Source: an uncultured Prevotella sp. (GTDB lineage: Bacteria; Bacteroidota; Bacteroidia; Bacteroidales; Bacteroidaceae). Taken from it: a DNA stretch of 64,000 nucleotides. The DNA lies in the NCBI GenBank assembly GCA_900315635.1, contig OMZV01000002.1, positions 124,001-188,000 on the forward strand, given 5' to 3'. Within the stretch, counting starts at the first letter, position 1; the number at the start of each line of letters is the position of its first letter. Shown here piece after piece: positions 52,970 through 62,168 of the stretch. The position numbers were made by a program, and so were the translations under genes. The notes under the pieces are model-generated. The model was not told the origin of the DNA and ran no database searches. It worked only from the letters and a program-made list of their open reading frames with translations.

Positions 52970-53776
52970 ATGCGTAGCGTGAAAATAAAGGAAGTTTTGA
53001 GTGCCCTTGAACAGTTCGCGCCTCTGCCACTGCAGGAAGACTATGATAATGCCGGCTTGCAGATCGGATTAACAGAGACGGAAGTATCAGGGGCATTGTT
53101 GTGTCTGGACGTTACCGAGGCGATTGTCGATGAGGCTATCTCACTCGGTTGCAACCTTATTGTCAGCCACCATCCGCTGATCTTCCACAAGCTAGCTCAC
53201 ATCACCGATGAGGATTATGTACAACGTGTTGTCCGTAAGGCAATTACCAACAACATAGCTATCATCTCCATGCACACCAATATGGATGCTGCCGAGGGTG
53301 GGGTGAACTTCAAGATTGCGGAGAAACTCGGCTTGCAGGATGTCCGTTTCTTTGGGCATACCCAGTCGGTGGTCAACTCTGAGGGCAAGACCGTCAATGG
53401 CGGCGAAGGCGTTATCGGTTCGTTTGCCGAGCCACAGGCAGCCGACGATCTCATCATCAACATCAAGAAGACTTTCGGCGTTGAGTGCGTTCAAGCCAAT
53501 CAGTTGCTCCGCCGTCCAATCAAGAAGGTTGCCCTTTGTGGTGGTGCCGGTTCGTTCCTGTTAAACTCAGCAATCCGTTCGGGAGCCGATGCGTTCATTA
53601 CCGGTGAGATGCATTATCATGAGTTCTTCGGTCATGAGCAGCAAATCCAAATCTGTGTCATCGGTCATTATCAGTCGGAGCAGTTCACGTCAGAGATATT
53701 CCGTGAAATAATCGATAAACTCGAGGTGAAGACTTACATTACAAAGATTAATACGAATCCAATATTGTATATATAA
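52970..53776 (+). CDS. Nif3-like dinuclear metal centre protein
   Basis: A 268-residue member of the NIF3/YbgI/DUF34 family, which forms toroidal hexamers with two metal ions per subunit. Metal ligands are visible in CNLIVSHHPLIFH (His-His) and in the C-terminal GEMHYHEFF and GHYQSEQF segments; VISMHTNMDAAEGGVN is also typical. Its reaction is still debated (GTP cyclohydrolase-like activity has been proposed). A TATCTTTG box lies at 52949-52956. The zinc-ribbon gene follows after three bases, a common pairing. Confidence 0.92.
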   Translation: MRSVKIKEVLSALEQFAPLPLQEDYDNAGLQIGLTETEVSGALLCLDVTEAIVDEAISLGCNLIVSHHPLIFHKLAHITDEDYVQRVVRKAITNNIAIISMHTNMDAAEGGVNFKIAEKLGLQDVRFFGHTQSVVNSEGKTVNGGEGVIGSFAEPQAADDLIINIKKTFGVECVQANQLLRRPIKKVALCGGAGSFLLNSAIRSGADAFITGEMHYHEFFGHEQQIQICVIGHYQSEQFTSEIFREIIDKLEVKTYITKINTNPILYI

Positions 53777-53779
53777 ATT

Positions 53780-54601
53780 ATGGCAAAGAAAGATCCAAAA
53801 GACTTAACTGTTGAAGAAAAGCTGAAACTTCTTTATCAGCTTCAGACAACGCTGTCGGCAATCGATGAGAAGCGTGCCCTTCGTGGTGAACTTCCTAACG
53901 AGGTTCAGGACCTTGAGGACGAACTTGAGGGACTCAACACTCGTGTGGAGAGAATCCAGAACGAGATTGAGGAATTCAAGAACGCTGTCACTCAGAAGCA
54001 GGGTGAGATTAAAGAAGCTCAGGCTAGTGTGGAGCGCTATAAGGCTCAGCTCGACGATGTGAAGAACAACCGTGAGTATGACACTCTGAGTAAGGAGATT
54101 GAGTTCCAGACTCTGGAAATCGAACTCTGCAACAAGAAGATTAAGGAAGCCAACGAGAAAGTTGAGTCACACACTAAGGACTTGGCTACTGCTCAGGCTG
54201 AGATTGAGGACCACAAGAAGGCTCTCGATGAGAAGCGTGATGAGCTCAACAAGATTATGCAGGAAACCAAGGAAGAGGAGGCTCAGCTGAAGGATAAGGC
54301 TCAGGCTCTAGAGGAGCGTATTGAGCCGCGTCTGCTTGAGTCGTTCAAGCGTATCCGTAAGGGTGCTCACAATGGTCTTGGTATCGTCTACGTTCAGCGT
54401 GATGCCTGCGGTGGTTGCTTCAATAAGATTCCGCCACAGCGCCAGCTCGACATCAAGATGCACAAGAAGATTATCGTCTGCGAGTACTGCGGACGTATCC
54501 TCATCGACCCAGAGCTCGCCGGAGTTAAGGTAGAGACCGAGGAAAAGCCAAAGCGCAAGCGTACAACCCGTAAGAAGAAAGCTGACGCTGAGGAGGCTTA
54601 G
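53780..54601 (+). CDS. Coiled-coil protein with C4 zinc ribbon
   Basis: A 273-residue cytoplasmic protein. Residues about 10-190 form a long coiled coil rich in Glu, Lys and Gln. At about 207-245 lies a zinc ribbon (CGGCFNKIPPQRQLDIKMHK, then CEYCGRIL) with two CxxC pairs, followed by a basic tail KPKRKRTTRKKKADAEE. It matches the DUF164/CT398-like family. The role is unknown. It is co-transcribed with the nif3-like gene, and a terminator follows. Confidence 0.9.
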   Translation: MAKKDPKDLTVEEKLKLLYQLQTTLSAIDEKRALRGELPNEVQDLEDELEGLNTRVERIQNEIEEFKNAVTQKQGEIKEAQASVERYKAQLDDVKNNREYDTLSKEIEFQTLEIELCNKKIKEANEKVESHTKDLATAQAEIEDHKKALDEKRDELNKIMQETKEEEAQLKDKAQALEERIEPRLLESFKRIRKGAHNGLGIVYVQRDACGGCFNKIPPQRQLDIKMHKKIIVCEYCGRILIDPELAGVKVETEEKPKRKRTTRKKKADAEEA

Positions 54602-54643
54602 TAGGTGCGTCGGTCTCCGAACCGATGCTATTTTCCCATTTAC

Positions 54644-54669
54644 AAGGGCGGCCATAATGGTCGCCTTTT
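54644..54669 (+). terminator. Terminator after the zinc-ribbon gene
   Basis: A GGGCGGCC/GGTCGCC stem around ATAAT is followed by TTTT. Confidence 0.7.
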
Positions 54670-54760
54670 GCTTTGTATGCCAACCCATTAACTAAGATTA
54701 ACCAGATACCCGGCTGTTAGGTAGTAACTATTTTATACCTTTGCTGAAAACTATCGACTT

Positions 54761-55120
54761 ATGGCAAAGAAAGAAATACGTCCTGAATATTTGGCTTGTC
54801 CTATTCGGCAAGTCATCAGCCGGTTCGGCGACAAGTGGTCGTTGCTGGTTCTCTACACAATATATAATAAGGGTGGCGACAAGGCTGTCCGCTATAGCGA
54901 CATCAAGCACGAGATGCTCGACTGCTCGCCAAAGATGCTCTCTGCAACACTCAAGAGCCTCGAGAAAATCGACCTCATCAACCGCACCCTCTATCCCGAA
55001 GTTCCACCTCGTGTGGAGTACAACCTCACTTCCCGTGGTTTATCCCTCATGCCCTACATTACCTCCCTCATGGGCTGGGCTAAGGAAAACTTCGACATTG
55101 CAGCTTCGAAGCTAAAGTAG
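54761..55120 (+). CDS. HxlR-family winged-helix regulator
   Basis: A 119-residue MarR-like regulator of the HxlR type. CPIRQVISRFGDKWSLLVLY is the family signature with the leading Cys, often a redox- or electrophile-sensing residue, and SPKMLSATLKSLEKIDLINR is the recognition region. It starts about 160 bp after the zinc-ribbon gene behind a terminator and stands alone, so its targets cannot be inferred from neighbours. Confidence 0.92.
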   Translation: MAKKEIRPEYLACPIRQVISRFGDKWSLLVLYTIYNKGGDKAVRYSDIKHEMLDCSPKMLSATLKSLEKIDLINRTLYPEVPPRVEYNLTSRGLSLMPYITSLMGWAKENFDIAASKLK

Positions 55121-55538
55121 AAGTAAAACAATGTTTTAGTGATAGATATAAACGAGTCAGATTCTGTTTTGAATAATCCTTTGAAATAAAATGACAACAA
55201 GTATTCTGAAAATCGAATAAAATCAATCGAAGTTTACTTGCTCGCAAATTAGCTAATTCTGTGCATATTGATAAGATGCTGGTTTATAGCTAATTGCTTT
55301 TTCTTTGCAGCAAGCAAAACTTTGAAATGGGCTCTAAAATGGTCCTTTTCTGAGTGTAAAGGAGTTAAACAGGCTTTCCAATAAGATATTTATTACAACG
55401 TAAAAGGGTACATATCACGATGTGATATGTACCCTTTTACAAAGTGGTGGTGTATTTAGTGTCGTGTTTGTAAGCTATTGTGATTATTTGTTCTCTAGAT
55501 TTGTGAAAATCAGAGTTGCTTTTTCAGTATAAAAACAT
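55121..55538. other. 418-bp intergenic region with a perfect hairpin
   Basis: No gene seen between the hxlR-like gene and the TerB/DnaJ gene, which are convergent. The only clear structure is the 19-bp palindrome at 55400-55440. Confidence 0.6.
55400..55440. repeat. Perfect 19-bp inverted repeat with a 3-base loop
   Basis: GTAAAAGGGTACATATCAC (55400-55418) and its exact complement (55422-55440) flank GAT. There is no T-run after the hairpin, so it may be an operator, an RNA stem or a bidirectional transcription end. Confidence 0.8.
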
Positions 55539-56378
55539 TTACAATCCACGGGCTTTCCAGATGCGCTCCTTGGCGGCATTGATCTCCTGGAATTTCTTCT
55601 CGGCTGCTTTGCGGACATCCTCGCCAAGAGCTTCGACACGGTCAGGGTGGTTCTTTAGAGCCATCTTGCGGTAGGCAGCCTTGACCTCAGCGTCGCTGGC
55701 GTCAGGACTAACTCCAAGAACCTTATATGCATCGTCGAGGCTGCCCTCATCGCTACTGCCCTGATTGAGGTGGAGCATCGATTCTATGTCTTCATTGCTG
55801 AGGTTCAGATACGTTCCAATTTCACGGATTGCCGCAACTTCTTCGGGTGAGACACTACCGTCAGCCATGGCAATGAGGACAAGGAAATTGAGCATCTGCA
55901 AACGGGCTGAATAGTCAAGATGGACATTCATTTCAACACAGGACCGGCGGATTATCTCTCTGATTTCTGATTGTGTGTATGACTTGAAGCGGTCAAATAA
56001 TTTCAAAAGAATATCATTGCCTTGAACGGCTGCGCTCTCTCCGAAATTCTTTCTTAAAAATTGACGAACGAACTCCATTTCTGAGTGCATTATTTTACCG
56101 TCGGCTTTGATAACATAGCTGGCAAGGACAAGCATAGAGAAGAGAAATGAATTGCGGTTGCCCTGTCTTGTGGTATACTGATTGTAGCTTCCAGTATATC
56201 CATTATTGTCGTTTCCATAGCTGCTTCCTCCGCCAGAAAAATCGTTTCTGCTTGAGCCGTCACTGCCTTCAGTTGCGTTGTCAATCATACTGCCAATGCA
56301 GAACCCAGCCAGTCCGCCAAGAATACTGCCGGTTAATATCCATCCGAGGAAGCCTCCTATCCATTTTGCCATTGCCAT
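55539..56378 (-). CDS. TerB/DnaJ-domain protein (DjlA-like)
   Basis: About 279 residues from the ATG at 56378. A glycine-rich hydrophobic N-terminus (WIGGFLGWILTGSILGGLAG) is followed by a Gly/Ser/Asn-rich linker and a TerB-like helical domain (about residues 80-190: ADGKIMHSEMEFVRQFLRKN, MADGSVSPEE). The C-terminal J domain is YKVLGVSPDASDAEVKAAYR with the HPD triad in KNHPDRVEAL. It is likely a membrane-anchored co-chaperone for DnaK. An alternative start lies eight codons upstream. Confidence 0.9.
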   Translation of the reverse strand: MAMAKWIGGFLGWILTGSILGGLAGFCIGSMIDNATEGSDGSSRNDFSGGGSSYGNDNNGYTGSYNQYTTRQGNRNSFLFSMLVLASYVIKADGKIMHSEMEFVRQFLRKNFGESAAVQGNDILLKLFDRFKSYTQSEIREIIRRSCVEMNVHLDYSARLQMLNFLVLIAMADGSVSPEEVAAIREIGTYLNLSNEDIESMLHLNQGSSDEGSLDDAYKVLGVSPDASDAEVKAAYRKMALKNHPDRVEALGEDVRKAAEKKFQEINAAKERIWKARGL

Positions 56379-56501
56379 AATCGTGTATTTTTTAGCCGTC
56401 AATGACGGAAATCATTATTAATAATGTAGAACGTAAAACAAATAATATGCCATTATAACGACTTTGGTACTACTATCGTTCTGCTCTTAACATTTTATCT
56501 T

Positions 56502-57068
56502 TTACTCTTCACTTCTGTTAACTTCAATGTCAACTTTCGGGTTCATCCCTTCAATGTCAAATGTGCATTCGACCTCTACAGTCTGCCCATTCTTAAGTTG
56601 TACATTTCCGGAGAATTCATCATCGGATGTATTGTTGATGCCAAATCGGGGCAAAATGCGCTTGAACAGATTCTCTTCTTTTTCGTCATTGAAAACGATT
56701 TTTATGAAGTCTACCTTAAAGCCATTGGTCTTCGAAAGATGAATAAATATGCCATTGTTTGGCTTGTCTGTTCCAGTTACGGCAAACTCATCCATCGACA
56801 GTTCCATGTTCCGTCCACCCCAAACAGCCATCTTTCCATCGCTGGGATCATCGTCCATTTTCAGGATTTTCCATCCTGTGCTCTCATAGAGACGTTGAAG
56901 ATTGTGCAGGTCTTCGGGCTTAACATCTTGGAATCCTAAGACTCGGATTACCATTGCAGGTGAAATGGTTCTGGCTATCATCTGTTGGGCTGAAGTCCTC
57001 TGTAATCCGGCAAACAAGAAGATGACAGTTGCAAGTAATGCAATAAAAAGTGTGCGTGTCTTTGTCAT
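56502..57068 (-). CDS. Exported hypothetical protein
   Basis: A 188-residue protein with a signal peptide (LFIALLATVIFLFAGLQRTSA). I do not recognise the family. The mature part is about 160 residues of mixed alpha/beta character with AVWGGRNMELSMDEFAVTGT and GIFIHLSKTNGFKVDFIKIV. Its start overlaps the stop of the HsdR-N-like gene by four bases, so they are co-transcribed. Confidence 0.7.
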   Translation of the reverse strand: MTKTRTLFIALLATVIFLFAGLQRTSAQQMIARTISPAMVIRVLGFQDVKPEDLHNLQRLYESTGWKILKMDDDPSDGKMAVWGGRNMELSMDEFAVTGTDKPNNGIFIHLSKTNGFKVDFIKIVFNDEKEENLFKRILPRFGINNTSDDEFSGNVQLKNGQTVEVECTFDIEGMNPKVDIEVNRSEE

Positions 57069-57514
57069 AATTTTTGGTAATCAGGAATGTCGGTTAAAAA
57101 TAAATATTTTTGATTGTCATAATCCATCTTGCAGCAGTAGGTTTGAAGCCCATTGCTGACTATAAGATAGTCGACATGCAGCAACAAGTTGTAAACGCTG
57201 ATCTGATCGAACACTTTTTGAGCCAATTTGATAGTTGGTGCCTTATATTCGATAATCATTCGCGGCTGTAAGTGATTGTCATACAGTACGCTATCAGCTC
57301 TAACTGTCTTGTCTCCAACCTTCAGCTGCACCTCATTGGCAAGCAGCATCATTGGATAACCCTTATGTTCGGTGAGATAGTGAACAAAGTGCTGCCGAAC
57401 CCACTCCTCAGGAGTCAGAGCCACAAACTTCCGGCGGAGAATGTCGAAAATCTGATCGCGGTTGCCATGCTTGCGAATGCTTATATTATAAGGTGGAAGA
57501 TTCAGTGCCTGCAT
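57065..57514 (-). CDS. HsdR N-terminal-like PD-(D/E)xK nuclease-fold protein
   Basis: A 149-residue protein consisting only of the nuclease-fold domain found at the start of type I restriction HsdR subunits. The motif residues are RADSVLYD and, after a strand, MIIEYKAPTIKLAQKVFDQI (D...ExK). There is no helicase part and no hsdM or hsdS nearby, so it is not a restriction enzyme by context. It is divergent from holA, an arrangement I recall from other Bacteroidales, which may point to a DNA-maintenance role. Confidence 0.8.
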   Translation of the reverse strand: MQALNLPPYNISIRKHGNRDQIFDILRRKFVALTPEEWVRQHFVHYLTEHKGYPMMLLANEVQLKVGDKTVRADSVLYDNHLQPRMIIEYKAPTIKLAQKVFDQISVYNLLLHVDYLIVSNGLQTYCCKMDYDNQKYLFLTDIPDYQKL

Positions 57515-57530
57515 TTTTCCTTTCCTTTTC

Positions 57531-57561
57531 TTGTTTTCCGTTGCTTTTTGTTGTAACTTTG
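57531..57561 (+). promoter_or_regulatory. holA promoter
   Basis: TTG (57531-57533), 20 bp, TAACTTTG (57554-57561), about 65 bases upstream of the start codon. Confidence 0.65.
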
Positions 57562-57602
57562 CAAATGCTATGCCAAAGCAGATAACATTATACTCTGGTT
57601 TG

Positions 57603-57634
57603 CAAAGATAATAATTTATTTAGAGATATGCCAA
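57603..57634 (-). promoter_or_regulatory. Promoter of the HsdR-N-like gene
   Basis: Minus-strand TTG (57634-57632) and TATCTTTG (57610-57603) with 21 bp between. It overlaps the holA leader, so the two divergent transcripts share about 70 bp. Confidence 0.5.
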
Positions 57635-58653
57635 CGAAAAGCGGACCAACATTTCAGCAAATAATGTCCGACCTAAAAGCTCGGAAGTTTTCACCTATTT
57701 ATATTTTGATGGGTGATGAGTCTTACTATATTGATAAGATTTCAGACTACATTGCCGAAAATGTTCTCCGACCTGAAGAGCGCGACTTCAACCAGACTGT
57801 TGTTTATGGTGCCGACACAACGGCAATGAAAATTGTAGATCAGGCTCACCAATTTCCGATGATGGCTGAAAAGCAAGTAATCATTGTGAAAGAAGCTCAG
57901 GCTATCCGCTCACTTGACCCGTTGGAGAAGTATCTCAAAAATCCCGTAAAATCAACCATCCTTGTATGGTGTTACAAAAACGGCAAAATTGACGCAAGAA
58001 AAAAAGTCATCTCTCTTGCCCAGGCTTCGGGCGTTGTCTTCGAGAGCAAAAAACTTCGCGACTATCAATTGCCTGCTTTCATAGTCGACTACCTTAAAAG
58101 TCGGAAAGCAACCATCGATCAGAAATCGGCTCAGATGATTGCCGAGCATGTCGGAGCAGATTTGAACCGGTTGACATCCGAACTCGATAAAGTTCTCATC
58201 AGTCTGCCGGAAGGTGATAGGAGAGTGACGCCGGTAATTGTGGAGAGGGAGATAGGAGTGAGCAAGGACTTCAACTCCTTTGAGCTTCGTGATGCCATAG
58301 TTCAGAAGAATGTTTTCAAGGCAAATCAGATTATCAAATACTTTGACACAAATCCTAAGGCTGGTTCAATTTACTCATTCCTTCCGATGCTCTTCAATTT
58401 CTTCCAGAATCTGATGATCGTATATTATTCTCCACAAAACCGGACTGATTCTGACATAGCAAAAGCTCTTGAGTTGAGAACTCCATGGGGAGCCCGCGAC
58501 TATGTTACAGGTAAGAGAAACTATACTGCCCGGAAGACGATGGACATAATTTCGAAGATCCGGGAGGTCGATGCTAAGAGCAAAGGTATAGAGAATCCTG
58601 ATACCAGTGCTGGCGATTTGATGAAGGAACTCATCTTCTTCATTCTACATTGA
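57628..58653 (+). CDS. holA: DNA polymerase III subunit delta
   Basis: The 341-residue delta subunit of the clamp loader that opens the beta clamp. The AAA+-like N-terminal domain starts FSPIYILMGDESYYIDKISD, with VVYGADTTAMKIVDQAHQFP and MMAEKQVIIVKEAQ. The C-terminal collar has VGADLNRLTSELDKVLISLP and SKDFNSFELRDAIVQKN. Delta lacks a functional Walker A motif, as here. A hairpin terminator follows at 58762. Confidence 0.93.
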   Translation: MPTKSGPTFQQIMSDLKARKFSPIYILMGDESYYIDKISDYIAENVLRPEERDFNQTVVYGADTTAMKIVDQAHQFPMMAEKQVIIVKEAQAIRSLDPLEKYLKNPVKSTILVWCYKNGKIDARKKVISLAQASGVVFESKKLRDYQLPAFIVDYLKSRKATIDQKSAQMIAEHVGADLNRLTSELDKVLISLPEGDRRVTPVIVEREIGVSKDFNSFELRDAIVQKNVFKANQIIKYFDTNPKAGSIYSFLPMLFNFFQNLMIVYYSPQNRTDSDIAKALELRTPWGARDYVTGKRNYTARKTMDIISKIREVDAKSKGIENPDTSAGDLMKELIFFILH

Positions 58654-58761
58654 GAAGTGGGGAACCTACATTGAGAATGTGGGAATGAAAAAGTGTCTAG
58701 GAAAACAGTTCTAAAAAGATAAAAAACAGTCTTCTCGGCATTGTTAGAGATTCCAGTTTTA

Positions 58762-58793
58762 GCTCCAAAATTTGTTTTTGGAGCTTATTTTTT
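58762..58793 (+). terminator. Terminator after holA
   Basis: GCTCCAAAA (58762-58770) pairs with TTTTGGAGC (58776-58784), followed by TTATTTTTT. Confidence 0.75.
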
Positions 58794-59480
58794 GCTATTT
58801 CTGAGTCTCTTTTGAGCTAATTTTCGCTTTTTGATGACATGCTTTTTTAGGGTTAAGTTGCTGAAACAGGGTAGTTTAATGCTGATTTTAGCCCCTCAAA
58901 AATCTCTTATTTTCACCTTTCTAACCACTCGTTCGGGAATAATCGGAAAATTCAGAAATTAGTCCGTTTAGCTTCCTATAAATTTATCTTTCACAATTGT
59001 TAGTATTTACATTACTAATTTTGATGTTTAAATTTATAAATTTAGATTGTTGAATTTACTGATTTACTATGATTATTTAGCTAAATAAAATTGCACATAC
59101 ATATTTAGATTTACAAATACAAAACTAAATGTTAATGATTTGGATAGGCTGTTGTATATTTATTCTGTTTGCAAATACAATATATATAACACTGAAACTC
59201 AGTTAATTATCTTATTTATCAGCAATATAAAAGCACCTTTATTAACCTTGTTTCTGTTAAAACTGCATATTCGGCTATATTTAAGGATGTAGTTGTCTGT
59301 AAATGCCTGATAATAGCCAGTTTTTTATCTAAATCCCTTAAATAAAGGCTTTGTAAAGCTTTTAGATGTCTAAAAGGTATTTATCTTTTAAAATGTAAAA
59401 TGCGCAATGAAAGGTTTGGAAATATAAATGTTTTAGTTTTGAAACATAAAAGTACAAAGTCTAAATTTCTTTTCTGTTTG
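58794..59480. other. Long AT-rich region upstream of the XRE regulator
   Basis: About 690 bp without an open frame worth calling on either strand. It is very AT-rich with many TATCTTT-like words and short tracts of T and A. I see no strong inverted repeat or RNA fold. Confidence 0.5.
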
Positions 59481-59512
59481 TTTGGCTATCTAAAAATTTA
59501 TCTTTACCTTTG
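59481..59512 (+). promoter_or_regulatory. Promoter of the XRE regulator
   Basis: TTTG (59481-59484), 20 bp, TACCTTTG (59505-59512), 50 bases before the start codon. Confidence 0.78.
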
Positions 59513-59562
59513 TAAAACGAAAGAAAATTAGGATTATAGTCCTATAACAAGACTTTTAAGCT

Positions 59563-60117
59563 ATGGAGGAACGTATAAAAGAACTTATGGAAGCTCAGCA
59601 CATCACTCAACAAGCCTTTGCTGAGTTCTTGGGAATTTCACCTGCAACACTTAGTAGTATCTTCTCTGGTCGGACGAAAGTGACCCTTAATACTATCAAG
59701 GCTATAAAAAAGAAATTCCCAAGTCTAAATTATGGATGGCTTTTGGATGGTACCGGTCCGATGTTCAATGATGGCAAACCTGGAGATCCTTCTTCAGCAA
59801 CAGCCACTCCATCATCAAGTTCTACTGGTGAAGCTTTCATTGATTTCGAGGATGATCCGGATTCTGCTAATGCTAATATTACTCCTACCCCTTCTGATTC
59901 TGTTGCTAGTGAAAAACCAGCTTCGGCTTCAGTGCAGCATAATGTGGAAGGCTTTAAGAGACGTTCAGCTTCAGTTTCTCAAGAAAACGCCTCCACTTTA
60001 CATTCCAATAGTAATGTTGTTGCTCCGAAAATAATTAACAATATTAGACGCTCTGTTTCTCAGATATTGGTTATCTATGATGACCAGACCTGTGAGACTT
60101 TTTTCCCGAAGAAATGA
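59563..60117 (+). CDS. XRE-family helix-turn-helix regulator
   Basis: A 184-residue protein. Residues 1-70 are a Cro/C1-type helix-turn-helix: RIKELMEAQHITQQAFAEFL followed by GISPATLSSIFSGRTKVTLN, then NYGWLLDGTGPMF, common in Bacteroidetes members. Residues about 75-160 are Ser/Thr/Pro-rich and unstructured, and the C-terminus ends SQILVIYDDQTCETFFPKK. Targets are unknown. It is preceded by an unusually long empty region. Confidence 0.88.
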   Translation: MEERIKELMEAQHITQQAFAEFLGISPATLSSIFSGRTKVTLNTIKAIKKKFPSLNYGWLLDGTGPMFNDGKPGDPSSATATPSSSSTGEAFIDFEDDPDSANANITPTPSDSVASEKPASASVQHNVEGFKRRSASVSQENASTLHSNSNVVAPKIINNIRRSVSQILVIYDDQTCETFFPKK

Positions 60118-60338
60118 GTTTGTGTCTTCGAAGCTTCCATTTTTCATTCCTCCATATTTTCTTTCGCAATACTTTTTATCGCTTTCTGCCTTTTAAATAA
60201 TCTTGTTTGACCTTCCCCTTTAGGCATTTTAGGAAAATCCTTTTTTATCATTTTAGGAAAATCATTTGCCCTTAATATTTTGTAATAGGAAAAAATTGCT
60301 TATTTTTGCATGCAATTGTAAATACCTTATATGAGCAA

Positions 60339-61109
60339 ATGAAAAAGTTTCTTCTAGACCTGAGGGTCGTAGCAGTTGAGCATCTTAACTCCCGGTACAT
60401 ACTTTTGAGACTTACCGACGACCAGCCTCTCCCTGATATGAAGCCAGGACAGTTTGTCGAAGTTCGGATAGATCATTCTCCGACTACCTTCCTAAGGCGT
60501 CCGATTTCCATAAACTTCGTCGATAGAAAGGCTAATGAACTTTGGCTTTTAGTAGCAACGATTGGTGACGGAACACGCAGCTTGGCTGAGTTAAAGGCAG
60601 GCGATTGGATTAATTGCCTTCTCCCTTTAGGCAATGGATTTACCCAGCCGACATCGAAGGATGAGAAAATTCTGTTGGTTGGCGGTGGTGTCGGAGTAGC
60701 TCCGCTTCTCTTTTTTGGTAAACTCATTAAGGACTTTGGTGCTGAGGTGTCGTTCCTTTTGGGTGCCCGGTCGGCAAAAGACTTGCTCGAATTGGATAAC
60801 TTCATGGCTTTCGGTCGGGTATTTATTACCACGGAAGACGGCTCTCTCGGCGAGAAGGGATTAGTTACTAATCATTCAATTCTGTCGAAGGAATCGTTTA
60901 CAAGGATTTCGATGTGCGGTCCTACCCCGATGATGAAGGCTATGGCTCGACTTGCCAAAAAGCTGGGAACTCCTTGTGAGGCCTCACTTGAGAACATGAT
61001 GGCTTGTGGACTGGGCGCTTGCCTCTGTTGTGTGGAGAAGACTATTGAAGGCAACCTTCGTGTATGCCAGGATGGCCCTGTGTTTGATGTCAACAAACTC
61101 CTTTGGTAG
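60339..61109 (+). CDS. pyrK: Dihydroorotate dehydrogenase electron-transfer subunit
   Basis: About 256 residues. The FAD-binding part is KPGQFVEVRI and FLRRPISI (R-x-x-S-type), the NAD-binding part LLVGGGVGVAPLLFFGKLIK, and the C-terminal [2Fe-2S] motif is CGLGACLCC with a later Cys in RVCQDGPVF. It passes electrons from PyrD to NAD+ in class 1B dihydroorotate oxidation. Start 60339 is preferred because the upstream in-frame ATG (60306) lies against a TATTTTTG box. Confidence 0.93.
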   Translation: MKKFLLDLRVVAVEHLNSRYILLRLTDDQPLPDMKPGQFVEVRIDHSPTTFLRRPISINFVDRKANELWLLVATIGDGTRSLAELKAGDWINCLLPLGNGFTQPTSKDEKILLVGGGVGVAPLLFFGKLIKDFGAEVSFLLGARSAKDLLELDNFMAFGRVFITTEDGSLGEKGLVTNHSILSKESFTRISMCGPTPMMKAMARLAKKLGTPCEASLENMMACGLGACLCCVEKTIEGNLRVCQDGPVFDVNKLLW

Positions 61110-61172
61110 GGTTCATATTGTAAAGAATACTTAGCAAGGTAATAATTTATTTTTGTAAAGAAAAAACAACTA

Positions 61173-62132
61173 ATGGATAATTCTATTAATAATATAAAAG
61201 GTGGTAATGAGCTAACAGAGGGACACTCTGTCAATACCTCTGTTAATATAGGTAATCTTCACTTGAAGAACCCTGTTATGACTGCCAGTGGAACTTTTGG
61301 CTATGGACTGGAGTTTGCCGACTTGGTTCCACTTGATGGCATTGGTGGTATTATAGTAAAAGGTACTACCCTTCATGCCCGTCAGGGTAATGATTACCCG
61401 AGAATGGCGGAGACCCCACAGGGAATGCTCAACTGTGTGGGCTTGCAGAACAAAGGTGTGGATTATTTTGTGGAGCATATTTATCCACAAATTAAGGATA
61501 TTGATACAAACATAATTGTTAATGTCAGTGGCAATAGTCCTGAGGATTATGCCGAATGTGCACGCCGATTGGATGGCTTGGATAAGATCCCTGCCATTGA
61601 GGTGAACATCAGTTGTCCTAATGTTAAGGATGGCGGAATGGCTTTCGGTGTGACGTGTGAAGGTGCAGCCAGTGTGGTGAAGGCTGTCCGTGAGGCTTAC
61701 CACAAGACGATGATTGTCAAGCTGTCGCCTAACGTTACTGACATAGCTTCGATAGCCAAGGCTTGTGAGGCTGAGGGTGCTGATAGTGTTTCGCTAATTA
61801 ATACTCTTATGGGAATGGCTATCGACATCGAAAAGAGACAGCCTAAGCTGAGTATCAGGACCGGTGGTCTGAGTGGTCCGGCTGTCAAGCCTGTGGCTGT
61901 AAGGATGGTTAATGATGTGTTCCATGCTGTGAAAATCCCTGTTGTGGGTCTGGGTGGCATCATGAATACTGAGGATGCCATTGAGTTCTTTATGGCGGGA
62001 GCCACAGCAATCGAGATAGGCACTGCCAACTTTATTGACCCGACGGTGACGATAAAAATTCGTGACGGAATAAGTGAGTGGCTCGATAAGTATGGATGCA
62101 AGAGCTTGTCAGAAATTATCGGAGTTGTATAA
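61173..62132 (+). CDS. pyrD: Dihydroorotate dehydrogenase, catalytic subunit (class 1B)
   Basis: A 319-residue FMN enzyme of pyrimidine synthesis that oxidises dihydroorotate to orotate. Key parts are [51 protein letters not shown] (catalytic Cys in the NISCPN loop, as in class 1B) and [20 protein letters not shown]. It lies 63 bp behind pyrK, its obligate partner. Confidence 0.95.
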   Translation: MDNSINNIKGGNELTEGHSVNTSVNIGNLHLKNPVMTASGTFGYGLEFADLVPLDGIGGIIVKGTTLHARQGNDYPRMAETPQGMLNCVGLQNKGVDYFVEHIYPQIKDIDTNIIVNVSGNSPEDYAECARRLDGLDKIPAIEVNISCPNVKDGGMAFGVTCEGAASVVKAVREAYHKTMIVKLSPNVTDIASIAKACEAEGADSVSLINTLMGMAIDIEKRQPKLSIRTGGLSGPAVKPVAVRMVNDVFHAVKIPVVGLGGIMNTEDAIEFFMAGATAIEIGTANFIDPTVTIKIRDGISEWLDKYGCKSLSEIIGVV

Positions 62133-62134
62133 AC

Positions 62135-62168
62135 AATAAAAGCCGTTGCTGATGCAACGGCTTTTATT
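62135..62168. terminator. Bidirectional terminator between pyrD and aroC
   Basis: A perfect 15-bp stem AATAAAAGCCGTTGC/GCAACGGCTTTTATT with a TGAT loop serves the convergent pyrD and aroC genes. Confidence 0.88.

Noticed and set aside
57065-57514. Type I restriction-modification system
   Set aside because: Only the HsdR N-terminal fold is present, with no helicase part, hsdM or hsdS.
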